Assembly (NCBI GenBank): GCA_031772625.1
Contig: CM062810.1
Coordinates: 869,445,650 to 869,509,649 of the forward strand
Length of the DNA: 64,000 bases
Source of the DNA: Pinus tabuliformis
Lineage: Eukaryota > Streptophyta > Pinopsida > Pinales > Pinaceae
Direction of reading: 5' to 3'
Shown piece after piece: positions 34,740 to 45,573 of the stretch (position 1 is its first letter; each line of letters opens with the position of its first letter). Both the position numbers and the translations under genes were made by a program. Below the pieces are notes generated by a model that saw only the letters and a list, made by a program, of their open reading frames with translations, was not told the origin of the DNA and made no database searches.

Positions 34740-36815
34740 TTGATCTTCGAAGTTAATCTCCGTTCATCGCAAGTTCTTGTAGAATCACTAGGAAATCTTT
34801 TGGATAGATTAGATATGTCTGAACAACCATCAACATCCAGGACTGTGTCATCCGATGCAGCAGTGGCAAAGCCTCCTGCTGCTACTGCAACGATGTTCGA
34901 TGGTATACCAACTGTCCCGGAAAGTTATCAACAACAAGCCGGAGTCCAATCAGGGACTGTTTCGACGACATGGTCAGTTCCTATTTCTTCATCCGGATTA
35001 TCATCTGGTATTTATTATGTTGAAACTCAACAAGTTGATCCAATGTGTCTTCAAAGGCCAATCTACCCTTTAAGTACTAGATTTCCACCATATGGAGGGC
35101 AGTATGCCTTTTCATTATTCCCTCCCGGAGAACAACCATATGGGAGTTTACAACAAAGTTCAGGTCAAACTGGAATCACATCCAGCGGTTGGGTACCAAT
35201 ACTGCCTCAGCAACCAAGGGTTGTATATTCAATGCAACCATTCCACCCTGTGTCGAATATTCCCACTATACCTGCTATGGTGACTGCATCGCAAGTACAA
35301 GCGTTACCTGTTGTATGTCAACCCCAAGTTTCTCAGGTTGCAATACAAAAGCCTCTTGTCTCAATGACTCAATCACAACCTCAGGTTAGTGCCTCCTTAT
35401 CTGGAGTGACTCAGGCTCAGACAAGTACTGTGAATCCTCATCTTGGTCAATCATCCAGTATTGGACAACAGCAAATGGTCCAACAACCAGGGCTGGTTCA
35501 ATCTCAATAACCGCCATTCCAGCAATCATATCAAGGACCTGAGCAACAAGTCTTTGTAAGTAATGGGCAACCGCATTTCCAAAGCAGTTATTAACAACCA
35601 TATTATAATGGTTATGCCCATCAACCTTGTCAAAGTTGCCAACATCAAATACATTATGCTAGTATGCAAAGACCCATTGCTCAGGCGATTCCATCTTATC
35701 CTGGGTATGCTTCGCCTAACCTGAATCAATAGTTTCCCTTTGTAGCAACTCTAGAATTACCGTATCTAAACCGGCTGACGAATGATCCAATTGCTTATGC
35801 CCCTTGGTGGCCAGCAATTCCGCATAAACTTCCGTCAGATATTCCTAAATTTAATGGAAATCCGGGTGAAGATCCGTCGAATCATGTGATGACATTTCAT
35901 CTGTGGTGCTCATCAAACACCCTAAACGATGATTCGATTAGGCTTCGCCTTTTTCAAAGGACGTTAACTGGTCTGGCAGCAAAATGGTATATCGAACTGC
36001 CTAGAGCTTCATTCGACAACTTCAGTACCCTAGCGACAACCTTTTTAACCCATTTTCAGTTACCGATAAGGTACGAAACGGGAACCGAACTTCTTACCAA
36101 CTTCAAACAAACGATGGCCACTCACATATCTGATCATATACATGAATGGCGACGTCGTCGTAGAATGGTGAAAACGTATGTTCCCGATCAGGTTCTAGTT
36201 GAATGGTTTATTAAGTCATTACTGCCTTCCATCACGGAAGATGTGGCAAAAGGGGGAGTCGTCATAGAAGAGCAAGTTATCGCTCGTGCACAATATTTGG
36301 ACTTGATTTTCACTCAGTCCGACATGCTCTACGATAAAATATCTGACGCCCCTAGACCGGAATTCTCAGTTCCTCCTCCTTCTAAATCAAACAATGACTC
36401 TCATGTCGGCGATGGCGTGATTGGCGCAATAGACATGAAATCGACAAAGGCTACATCTAAAAAGGCCTGTAAGATTTCTAGTCATAATGCAAATGAGGAA
36501 CTTCTTGCCTCGGAAGTAAATTCCGCCTCGGCCGACAAGGGCAAACAACTGAAGCAACCAGGGGGCAAGAAGAAAAGGAAAGGGAGAAAAAGGAAGCAGG
36601 ATGAGTCATCACCTGGAAAACCTTCTACAAACCCTTCTGGGCAAAGGAAACCCCCTGCGGGGTGTCATATATGCGATGAGGATCATTGGACGAGAGATTG
36701 TCCACATAAAGCTGAAGTTAAGAAACTCTTTAAGAGTTCAAAAACCTCAGCAATATTGACTGATCCGTTTCCAAACCCGGGAACCAAACTGGTTGCTAAT
36801 CAAAATTCTTCCTGA
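34740..36815 (+). pseudogene. gag: gag of element Z
   Basis: Two long frames. The first (34740-35510) is a Gln/Ser/Pro-rich N-terminal region starting most likely at the ATG near 34818 (MSEQPSTSR). The second (35886-36815, 309 residues) holds the capsid core, with NDDSIRLRLFQRTLTGLAAKWYIELP and TFLTHFQLP blocks, then a strongly basic linker (KKKRKGRKRKQ near 36570) and a zinc knuckle CHICDEDHWTRDC with one residue fewer than usual between the second Cys and His. Stops at about 35508, 35590 and 35730 separate the two parts, although the reading content is continuous. Gag packages RNA; this copy could not make a full-length protein. Confidence 0.75.
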
Positions 36816-37019
36816 TCCCAAGTGCTTATGTTGTCTATATCAAAGTAGCAAAATGATGCTTTGGCAAGGAATAAAGATTACGGTAATCCACAGGTGTCGA
36901 ATAACAAGGCTAATGAACAACCTAGTAGTTCGACAACAACTTTGACCAAAGTTGTGCCACCCATAATTCCTGAACAAATGATAAAGTCGCCATAGGGAGT
37001 AGTACACAAATCAACCTTT

Positions 37020-37781
37020 AATACTCGTGCAAAAATAGCACAGAATTATAATATAATAGAGGACATGGCCCAATCGTCGTCCGCTATGTCGACACTCGAG
37101 GTACTGCAAAATTGCCTCTCCCAATAGTAAGCTTTATTATCATCAATAGGTGGGATTGACCCAATGGATTCCAATCTTGTGGCCTTTGATCATAAAGGAT
37201 ATGACCCACAGTTACCAGCTCAACTAGCTTTCCTTATTCAAGTGAAAGCCCTCAACAAAACTGTTCATTGAACAATTATTGATGAGACGGCATCTACATG
37301 CATTATGTCGATGAGTTGCTGGAAAACTTTAGGATCTCCAACCTTGTCGCGATCTTCGACGACATTGAAAGCATTCGACGGAAGGACATATACCCCATAT
37401 GGTATCCTAAGTAACTTGAAAGTTGAACTAGGAGGGAAAACAGTAGAAATTGATGTTGAAGTAATCGACGGAAACCTTGATTACAACATCCTACTAGGAA
37501 GGCCCTGGATATATGCTATGGCTATAGTTGTGTCGACCTACTTCAGGAAGATTGCATTTCCCTTCCAAGGAGGAATTACAATCATCGACCAACAAACATT
37601 TCTCCCCAACAGTTCACAAGTTACGGGAAGCATTCCAATGATCCATGGAAGCAATCATTCGCTCCAAAATATCGGAGTAGGTCTCCTAAAAGACCCTGCC
37701 TTAATGGGTACTTTTGCCCTACCGCCTCCGAGTAATCTGGCGGAAGTGGCCACAGTGGAATATGAAATCTTCTATATCTAA
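37020..37781 (+). pseudogene. protease region of element Z
   Basis: The frame ending at 37781 shows STCIMSMSCWKTLGS, FDGRTYTPYGIL, VELGGKTVEIDVEVID and NLDYNILLGRPWIYAM, the order found in Tat-type retropepsins. The catalytic D lies in IIDETASTC at about 37270-37295, with Thr where the family usually has Gly. A stop just upstream (near 37271) and the missing Gly suggest decay. No pol domain follows. Confidence 0.7.
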
Positions 37782-37959
37782 TGGATTTGGATTTCGAGGA
37801 TGGTTCTTATCTATGTCAACCTCATTAAAAAATGAAACAAATCCCCTTTCCAAATCTCAAAGGTAAACCTTCATTCCAACCACCGAGTTGAATGCAATGA
37901 AGCTTGGAGGGCATGCACCTCGATTTACGTTATTATGCTGGGGGCATGCAAACTTATCA

Positions 37960-38157
37960 CGAGCAGTGTTACTGCAGGGTTCAAGCTCGTTAAAAAATAA
38001 ACCCGCATCGAGCAGTGTTACTGCAGGGTTCAAGCTCGTTAAAAAATAAACCCGCATCGAGCAGTGTTACCGCAAGGTTCAAGCTCGTTAAAAAATAAAC
38101 CCGCACCGAGCAAATGTTTCCACCCGCGTTTAAGCTCGTTAAAAAATGAACTATTCC
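37960..38157. repeat. 49-base tandem repeat, three and a half units
   Basis: Units start at 37960, 38009 and 38058 (each 49 bases, nearly identical), then a diverged fourth to 38157. Each unit has GAGCAGTGTTACTGCAGGGT and then CAAGCTCGTTAAAAAATAAA. They lie just after the gag/protease part of Z. Confidence 0.9.
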
Positions 38158-39948
38158 CTGGTAAATAACCACAGTGAATGTAGTACTTCAGCCATAAAAG
38201 CCTTGGTCGTGTTTGCACCGTCACCTCCACTTTTTCATTGGCCGATCATTCACCTCCATTTGATTGTTTACACATTTTGAGGAACAGCTGCGAAGAGTGA
38301 TTTCACTAGCCATCCTTGTGACACTGTCGTGATTGGAAAATTCCAAACCTTACTTGGAATCAGCTGCTACCCATTTTATCACTCGTTCCTCAAAAGATGA
38401 GTCTCCTTTAAGCTCTTTTCTGACTCGTAAAATATGAAAAGATTGCCGAGTTCTGGCCTTCCAGCTCATTAAAGCGATATGAAGTGCTATCCCTCCTCTA
38501 CATTTTAATCTTTTTGGACCTGGGGGATTATTGCACAAAAATATCGAGCGCTTGTTTTGTTCGGCTCATTAAAACTATCGAAAATTCATCCCTTCTGTAT
38601 TGTTTTATACTTTTTCGGACTTAAGGGATTAGATGACGAAAAAGGAATTTTGGAGTTACCTTTACGTACCTTTTTAGACTCTCTAAAAATGAAAAGGACC
38701 GAGTTATCTTTGTCGTTAAACTCATTAAAAAGGTTAATAGCGACAAACTTGTCTTTAGACGAGAACGAGTTTCACTATTGCTAGGCTCGTTAAAACATAG
38801 CAATGGGTTTGCCCGAAGGGCAAATTATAGAACAAGCATATGTTATCCTCCTCAAGCTTGACAAAAATAAAGAGGTACTGGTCAGCAATGACTGGGGAAA
38901 AATTGGGAAGAAAACTCAAAGAATATTTATTGGTAGCAAGTCGCTCTTGAACATGACACTTCCACTCCGTCTCCGAGTCGGGTTGGGTTATTTCATTCAC
39001 CGGTCACATCGCCATGGTCACACCATACCATCCACATTTGGGGTTAATGCTACCAATCCATCGCATCAGTGTCACCGACATGTTCAAGAGAAGTCATCCA
39101 GAAAGGCCACCTGTGTCCCACCCACTACCATACATTATACTCCATTCTTTCATGACCGCCACCCTGAACCGTATATCATCAGATCGTTTTCACCTCCATC
39201 AAAATCATTTGCTCTGTTCCGTGTCATTGATGTGGGATTCATTAAGGCCCTCCTATGACAGATCACTTCTTGTCGACATCAGCTCATTATCCAAGAAGTT
39301 GGTCTAGGAACACCCCATTCAGTACTTTGAAGCTTGCATGCCTCAATGGCAAGTTTCTCACTTCCGGTGACAGGTTTACATCAATGACCTTCGACCGAAA
39401 GATTTTGCGTGGTGTTCGACGCCAAGTCCTTTATTCACACCATGTGAATTGTACTGCAGTACCTTGAGGATCATTATCATTATCGGTGATTCCTCTCGCG
39501 CTTGTTAACAGTTTACATCATTGACTGGTAATCAAGCGATGTCTATCCATGTTCGACTTCAAAACATTTCTCACGTGGATCGACTTGTACTTCGAGTGAA
39601 GATCGGACGAGATTGAAGACCCCGGATCTAGTTTCATCCATCCGGGCTGTGATATATATTCAAGAAAATAAAGACATTGAAATGTACAGCATTGCAGCAC
39701 AGATAATCATCCTACCAAAAGGATGATGGCTCTATCAGAATCATCAGTCTACCATCAGACGATTGTCTGTCCTATGTACATGAAAATGAATTTATAAAGC
39801 TGAGCATGGGAATGCCTACCTCAGCTAGATCATGAAAACAGTATGAAGATAATGTATTGTATTGTATCTTATTACAAGTCTCCTCCCAGCATTGAAAGAA
39901 CTTCGGATCCTCATAATAAAGCATTTCACCCGATAAATGGCCTCATAC
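38158..39948 (+). other. pol-less 3' region of element Z with recurring CTCATTAAAA words
   Basis: About 1.8 kb with no domain I can recognise; frames such as 38803-39258 have no family look. GGCTCATTAAAA-like words (CTCRTTAAAA) recur near 38462, 38563, 38717, 38781 and elsewhere, usually followed by a short AAAATGAAAAG-like run. They echo the 49-base repeats upstream, as though this region grew by repeated copying of one short module. Confidence 0.55.
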
Positions 39949-39949
39949 T

Positions 39950-39961
39950 TTAGGGGGCAAC
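39950..39961 (+). promoter_or_regulatory. polypurine tract of element Z
   Basis: TTAGGGGGCAAC directly precedes the right LTR start TGTTATAG. Confidence 0.75.
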
Positions 39962-41008
39962 TGTTATAGACATTTTTCTGCCTTACAGCTCTAAGCATGA
40001 AATGTCCATAAACCAAGGGCTCCTAAGTCCCTAAAAGTGTTGTTCTAACCCCTAAAGGAATAAGGTCAACAAATTACAGCTTCTCCCAGAAGTTCTCCAC
40101 CAGAAACTACTCAAAATTGGTCAAAACTGGATCAGTGCACTTGCTCCATGGCTAGGGTGTGCTGCATCGCACCTTGTACACATGGGAAGTGTGTTGCAGT
40201 GCACCTAAATACACTGTGAGGGTGTGATGGATGGGAAAAGACAAGTGGCGGAGACAGTTTGCGAGGTGGATGATCATGGAATCTTCCAGAAACTTCTCCT
40301 GGGACACTTGCCTCTCAAAATCGCCCAAGGATGAGTAAGAGATCAATGAGATCTCCAAGTGGAATCAATAACTATCAGAGAGAAGACACTAATCAAAAAC
40401 CCAGAGCTGACTCACACCTCTGCAAATATCTATATATAGATCTCTCATCCCAGAGATCCAAAGGTTAGAGGCTGGAATTTTGCACATTGTAAGGAATTGC
40501 TGTTGGTTTTGAGATACATATCAGAGAATTGGGTGATCTATGCTTTTTTGGGGTTGAATAAGGGACTTCTTTGCTGGGAGGTCGATGCTGGGTCAGGAAT
40601 CATCGGTTGTAACTCCTCTTTGATCTTCTTGTATATCAATAAAAACTATTTGAGTTTCTTCTCCATGCTTTGTATCATTGATGCTTGTTACATTTGTATG
40701 GTTAACTTAAATCTGATCCTAAGTTATTTATGAATATAAATCCATGTCTTTGTATAGTTTTCTTCTTCTATGATCTTACAGGTACTTAGTGAAGCTGGGC
40801 AAGTAAGGGAGCAGGTAGCTAGAAGCTGTCAAAGAGGAGAGAGATTGGGTCGAAGGACTAGTGCAAGACACAGGTTGGTTCATCCTATTCCTCTTTGTTT
40901 ATAGTTCATAAAGAAGATACAAAAGTAGTTTTCTCTGTTTGTTTCTAAGGTAGCTGTCACACCTTAGTGGGATAGAGCAGTTCTAAATAGACACTTTTCC
41001 CGATAACA
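39962..41008 (+). repeat. 3' LTR of element Z
   Basis: Matches 31989-33036 along its whole length. Several CG words in the left LTR read TG here (for example GTGCGCTGCAT versus GTGTGCTGCAT near 40160), pointing to directional CpG loss. TATA word at 40431-40439. Confidence 0.93.
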
Positions 41009-41013
41009 ACAGG

Positions 41014-41931
41014 GTCAAGAATCCAAGATCCTATGACTAGAGGAAGCAAACCACATAGTGGAGGTGTAATAAAAATGGAAATCAGTAACCTCTTGGAAGA
41101 CATCAAAGCAAACATCCTGGGAACCCTTGCAACATAGCTTGAAGTTGTGCAGGCTAAATAGAAACAAACCTTAATAGAACAGAATTTGGTCATTTTCAGC
41201 CCACATTGCCAGAAGAAGCACAACCAACAAGAGTGTCCAGTGGACATGGTCCAGACATGCACCATCTGCACCAAGGATCACACCACTGAACAATGTCCAT
41301 CACTTCCCCGACTGAAAGAATTTTTTGAGGTAGAAGAAGAGACATATCATGTATACTTAATGAACCAGTGTTGACAGTGGCAGGCCAAACCTAAAAGTAT
41401 CTCACAAGACACATCCCAGTTCTTTCCTTCTTAACCATTTAATCAGCAACAAAACCCAAGGGCAACATGGCAAGGCCAATCACTTTACTCGAATTGGAAA
41501 TCTCAACCATTCCCTATGACACCCTATCCAACTCAGTGCTTTCTAGGTAATGGCTCCCCAAATTCTCCTTTTACTCCTGTTTGGCAAGGAAATCCATATC
41601 CATCCCAGTGGCATGCCTCTACTTCTCAAAATCCAAACTGGTCTCCGAATTGGCAATGACCTTTGGGGATATCCAATACACCTATGGGGATATTCCCTCA
41701 ACCTCAAGCAACATTATTAGCCCCATATCCATTACAAAAAAATCCTCAGCATCTTTTGTGTCCTCAATTGCTGGCTCAACCGAATCAAAATCCCAATAAC
41801 GAACTGGTTCAAGTGGGGCAAATTGTCGAAAGCTTAGACTATAGATTGAAAAAAAAGAATGTGATGAACTGAGATTGAGTTCCGGATGTATCATCACCCT
41901 TGGGGAAAATAGAGACTAGCCATCAATTCAG
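41014..41931 (+). pseudogene. gag: gag nucleocapsid end of element Y, copy 2
   Basis: Resumes the Y2 gag after Z. At 41186-41374 a frame has CPVDMVQTCTICTKDHTTEQC, a CX2CX4HX4C zinc knuckle, followed by PSLPRLKEFFEVEEE. A Gln/Asn/Pro-rich tail follows. This is the region also found at the start of Y1 (12825-13660), and the two copies can be aligned throughout. Confidence 0.7.
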
Positions 41932-42660
41932 TTGGAAACCCCATCTGTACATACACCATCAACTGTAATTGACACAGAAATAAAACAAGGAGAAGGTACA
42001 ATTCAGCGTAAAGATCCTGAAAAACTCATAGTCACTTGTCCCTTGTTCCCCGAAATGTTAACAATACCTAAACCAATTTTTTATCTAGATTTTGATCTTG
42101 TAGGGGAACTAAAAAATATTTGTATTAAAATTCCTCTCCTCCAGGCCATCCAAGATAGTACTATTTATGCTAAAATGATTAAAGAGCTAAGTGTAAAGAA
42201 GCTTGTGAGGAAGGCAAAAACTTCACCCGCCATTCATGCTGTAGGGACCTTATCTGATTTACTCTTGGGAGGAGAAACTCCAGTAAATTATGAAGATCCT
42301 AGGAATCCCATAGTTACAGTTCAAATATATGGTCACTCCTTTCCAAACAAACTAGTTGATCTAGGTGCAGCCATTGACATCTTAATAGTAGAAACTTGTC
42401 AGACACGAGATATTACAGCTCTGGAACCAACCACCACCTTGCTAGAACTTCTTGATCATTTGGTGGTAAGGCTATAGGGAACTTTATAGGATATTATGGT
42501 TTCTGTTGATTCATGGGAGCATCCAGTAGATTTTCTTGTTATAAACCCAAAGAGTCGATTGGATGGGCACCCTCTAATTTTGGGCTGACCTTGGCTGGAA
42601 ACTATCGATGCTTACATATGCTACCGAGAGGGCAACATGACTATTGCTAAAGGGGATGTT
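41932..42660 (+). pseudogene. protease region of element Y, copy 2
   Basis: Open frame 41932-42477 contains VTVQIYGHSFPNKLVDLGAAIDI, the retropepsin active-site region with DLGAA in place of DTGA, as in many Athila-type elements. LDGHPLILG lies just after a frame break at about 42566. It is better preserved than the matching Y1 region, whose catalytic loop has decayed. Confidence 0.7.
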
Positions 42661-43483
42661 GTAAATCTTTTTTTTATATATCATCCTACCAAACCAAGTA
42701 TTCCCATTGTAAAAAGTTTAAACAACCACCTGCATACCTGGAAGAAAGCATTCGTTCACCAATTACAGTAGAAGAGGCACTTGAATTCAAGAATCAGATT
42801 GAAGATGATGATATCAAAAACTTTATCAATCAACCAACCAATGTGAACAATGTCAAATGTAAAATTTTAAAATAAATTCTTGATAATGAAGCTTTGGAAG
42901 GCCCTTTGAAAGATACTGATGATTAGCATATCCAGAAAACTATTGTTCATAATAGCAAGCATGTTGAAATCGAACCAGGAAAGCTTTTAAACATTAATGA
43001 TAGCTTGGACAATAAAAAACAACAAAAATGCATTCAGGTCTTGCAAAAATATATAAGTGGATTCTTCCTGAGACTATCCTGAAATGAAGGGCATAGACCC
43101 ACAATTATGTTCACATCATATCTATGCCAAAAAGGATGCTTTTCCTATCCGGTAGCCTCAATAGAGATTGAATCCACATCTTAAGCACATCGTAAAAGAT
43201 GAGCTACAGAAGCTGTTGGACGCGAATTTCATTTATCCCATTTCAGATAGAAAATGGGTCTCTCCATTCCTGGTTGTCCCTAAGTAAAATGGGAAGTGGC
43301 GTATTTGTGTCGATCATCAGGAATTGAACAAGGCAACATAGAAATATCACTTCCCTCTTCCATTTATTGATCAAGTCCTTGATACTCTGGTAGGGAAGAA
43401 ATTCTTTTCCTTTCTAGATGGCTTCAGCGGCTATAATCAGATTCAAAACACCCCTAGAGACCAAGACAAAACAACCTTCACCT
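42661..43483 (+). pseudogene. 5' part of RT of element Y, copy 2, cut by the Copia array
   Basis: Decayed frames keep KWVSPFLVVPK (near 43255), NGKWRICVDH (near 43288), YHFPLPFIDQVLDTL (near 43350) and FFSFLDGFSGYNQIQ (near 43405). Alignment with Y1 stops after a TTFT codon group at about 43483, followed by about 12 unmatched bases and the Copia LTR at 43496. The rest of Y2 pol is not in the window and may lie beyond the array. Confidence 0.7.
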
Positions 43484-43869
43484 TGAAGCCAAAACTGTTG
43501 GCATTATGAGACAAGTATTGTCCTTGATGGCAAATCACACAGACGACAGATCATAGTGCAGTAGGTCAGCAGCAAGGATTTGATGATCAAACTACAAGAA
43601 TGAAGAGAAAATATATATACGCAGGTTCATCATGACCGAGCCACATATACACACAGGTTAGTCATTGAAAAGACGCGTATGCATATACATGCACTTTCAT
43701 GCAAGAGAATGCACGTAAATTTGGTTTTGGTCTATGGTAGTTAGTCCTTGGTATTTGAACCTATGGTTTTGGACCATAGTATCTCATGAGATGTGTTGAT
43801 CCCAAGTATTGGGTCCATGGTATTGGTTTGTTATGGTTTTGGACCATGGTATTGGGCAAGGCCTAAGAC

Positions 43870-43877
43870 TATAAAAG
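43870..43877 (+). promoter_or_regulatory. TATA box of LTR1
   Basis: TATAAAAG followed by a purine-rich run (GAGAAGAAGATC). The same word is in LTR2 at 49763-49770; LTR3 reads TATAGAAG at 55251-55258. It lies after a block of GGACCATGGTATT words, about 375 bases from the LTR start. Confidence 0.7.
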
Positions 43878-44876
43878 GAGAAGAAGATCATTAGGCATGA
43901 GTATTGAAAATGTCTTGAATATCTAATGAAGGTTGAGATCCAGTATGCAGGTTATGGGTTTATGATGCATTGCGTGATCTGAGCTAAGGAGGGATCTCAC
44001 CAGTTGATGGACAACAAGAACTAAGGTTAGATCGGGATCAAATGGTTTGAAATGAACTATCTCTATATGGTTGATTATGTTTATTCTAGATCTGGATACT
44101 GACGCATGTAATGATCTGAACTGGGTATAACTTAAGTTTGAAATTGCTGCAAGTCATGATTGAATATTTATAGATATGTACGTGGGTTGGCTTTGGTGTA
44201 ATCGCGTATGTACGCAGGTTTGGTTCATTGTAGTAGCGTATACAATTTGAGCTATGATGTTTGAAGTTACAGGTGGTTCTAGTTGTTGATGAGTTCTGAT
44301 GACAGTTTAAAGGTGTCAGTATTCTGCATATCGAGTTTGGTTGATTGTGTTTAGCTTCAGTATTGATGGATGAGAACTAATATTGGATCAGGATCATAAT
44401 GACTCATATTTATGTGATCTGATGGACTAGATCTGGCTGCTAACACACATATTATCCTTGTATATGTAATAATCTGGATATGTCTAAAGACAGGAAGTGC
44501 ATCAAGTTATAAGTAAGCAATTGATGACATATACACTGGTTCACGTTGGTGAAGTTGTGTATACACGCTGGTTCAACACTTCCAAGTAGCATATGCACTA
44601 TGATGCATGATTTTGATGATACAGCTGGTTCTGAATATTGTTGCAGAGTTCAGTGTTCTGCTCTGTGTTTTGGTGACTGTGTTGTTGACAGGGTTTCAGT
44701 ATTTTAGTGATTCAGAAATTGATGATGCAAGTATTGATTGTTTTGTGCTTCAATGATATTTATGGGTCCAGTATGAAAATTTGATGAAACGTGGCCTTCA
44801 GATTATAGTGTTGTGCTTCAGGAGTATCCAGTCTTAAAATGTATGAAATGTGGTCCCTAGAGGGTGAAAGGAGATT

Positions 44877-45148
44877 GTAGGCCGGCGTCTATGTACGAGT
44901 ACATCAACTAGTACAAGAGCAAAGGTGGTAGTAGCTCCCTTCCAGTAGCATCTAGAGAAAAAGTGAAGATTGGAGCATTCGGTAGGTAGGCACCTACGTA
45001 CTAGTAAATGGATCAGCTAGTACAAGAGCTAAGGGGGTTGTAGCTCCCATCCAGGAGAGTCTGCAGAACAAGAGAAGGTTGTAGCCTTCTACAGGTAGAA
45101 GCCTTTGTACTGGTATAAGACTGAACCAGTACAGAGCTATTGTAAAAT
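44877..45148 (+). repeat. tandem hairpin modules near the 3' end of LTR1
   Basis: Two units of roughly 105-118 bases and a third partial one. Each has GTAGGxxGGCACCTACGTACTAGTA, then CTAGTACAAGAGC, then AGGGGGTxGTAGCTCCC. The stems GTACTAG/CTAGTAC (unit 2) and GTACTGGT/ACCAGTAC (third unit) pair perfectly in different sequence, suggesting that the pairing is kept. The same modules occur in LTR2 (about 50770-51035) and LTR3 (about 56258-56530). Confidence 0.7.
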
Positions 45149-45514
45149 GAAGTTTCTTATTAAAAGAAGATAGAGACGACTTGCAGCAGGTGGGTTTCAC
45201 CCACATTGGGTTTCCACTTTATATCATGGTGTTCATGTGTGCTTCTTGTGTGTGATGATCTATTCTATTTTACTGCATCTTCTTGCTATACATATGGTGA
45301 TGAAGTTCTAATGCACTAACTAAAGAGCAACATTTAATGGATTAACTAAATCATAAGTATTTTGGATATACGCTAGTTGCATTAGAAACGGTTGAGTATA
45401 CACGCGGGTTCCATTAACTAAAGTAGCGTATATGTATCTAAGTATGGAAATGAAAACGTTTTATTGATTTGATAATACTGATTCACCCCCCCTCTCAATA
45501 TTATTTCCAACAAT

Positions 45515-45526
45515 TGGTATCAGAGC
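45515..45526 (+). promoter_or_regulatory. primer binding site after LTR1
   Basis: TGGTATCAGAGC, the standard site complementary to initiator methionine tRNA, starts two bases after the LTR. Equivalent sites follow LTR2 (51408-51419, last base T) and LTR3 (56879-56890). Confidence 0.85.
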
Positions 45527-45573
45527 AGGTCCTTTGGTAGAAGCTTGATCACTTGAAGGAGATCCGTGGAACT

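Larger units (their letters stand above)
31989..41008 (+). mobile_element. complete LTR retrotransposon Z (gag and protease, no pol)
   Basis: 9.02 kb. LTRs are 31989-33036 (1048 bases) and 39962-41008 (1047 bases). Flanking ACAGG (31984-31988 and 41009-41013) is a perfect 5-bp target duplication. LTR ends are TGTTATAG and ATAACA. A primer site follows the left LTR and a purine tract precedes the right LTR. The interior has gag, a Tat-type protease and about 2.2 kb of non-coding, repeat-bearing sequence where pol would be. I see no RT, RNase H or integrase. It therefore belongs to the non-autonomous gag-bearing Tat-like type and would need another element's enzymes. It interrupts Y2 gag. Confidence 0.92.
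43496..45512 (+). repeat. LTR1 of the Copia-type array
   Basis: 2017 bases, TGTTGG to CCAACA. Unlike LTR2 and LTR3 it has no purine tract before it, so it is the outer 5' LTR. It contains a TATA box at 43870-43877, several ACGC(G)GGTT / GCGTATA word pairs and tandem hairpin modules near 44877-45148. Confidence 0.9.

Noticed and set aside
37960-38157. Regular 49-base repeats as a possible CRISPR array
   Set aside because: The units are contiguous near-identical tandem repeats with no unique spacers, and they lie inside a plant LTR element.
38803-39258. 151-residue plus-strand ORF in the 3' part of Z as a new gene
   Set aside because: It has no recognisable family features and lies within the repeat-bearing non-coding region; frames of this length occur by chance here.
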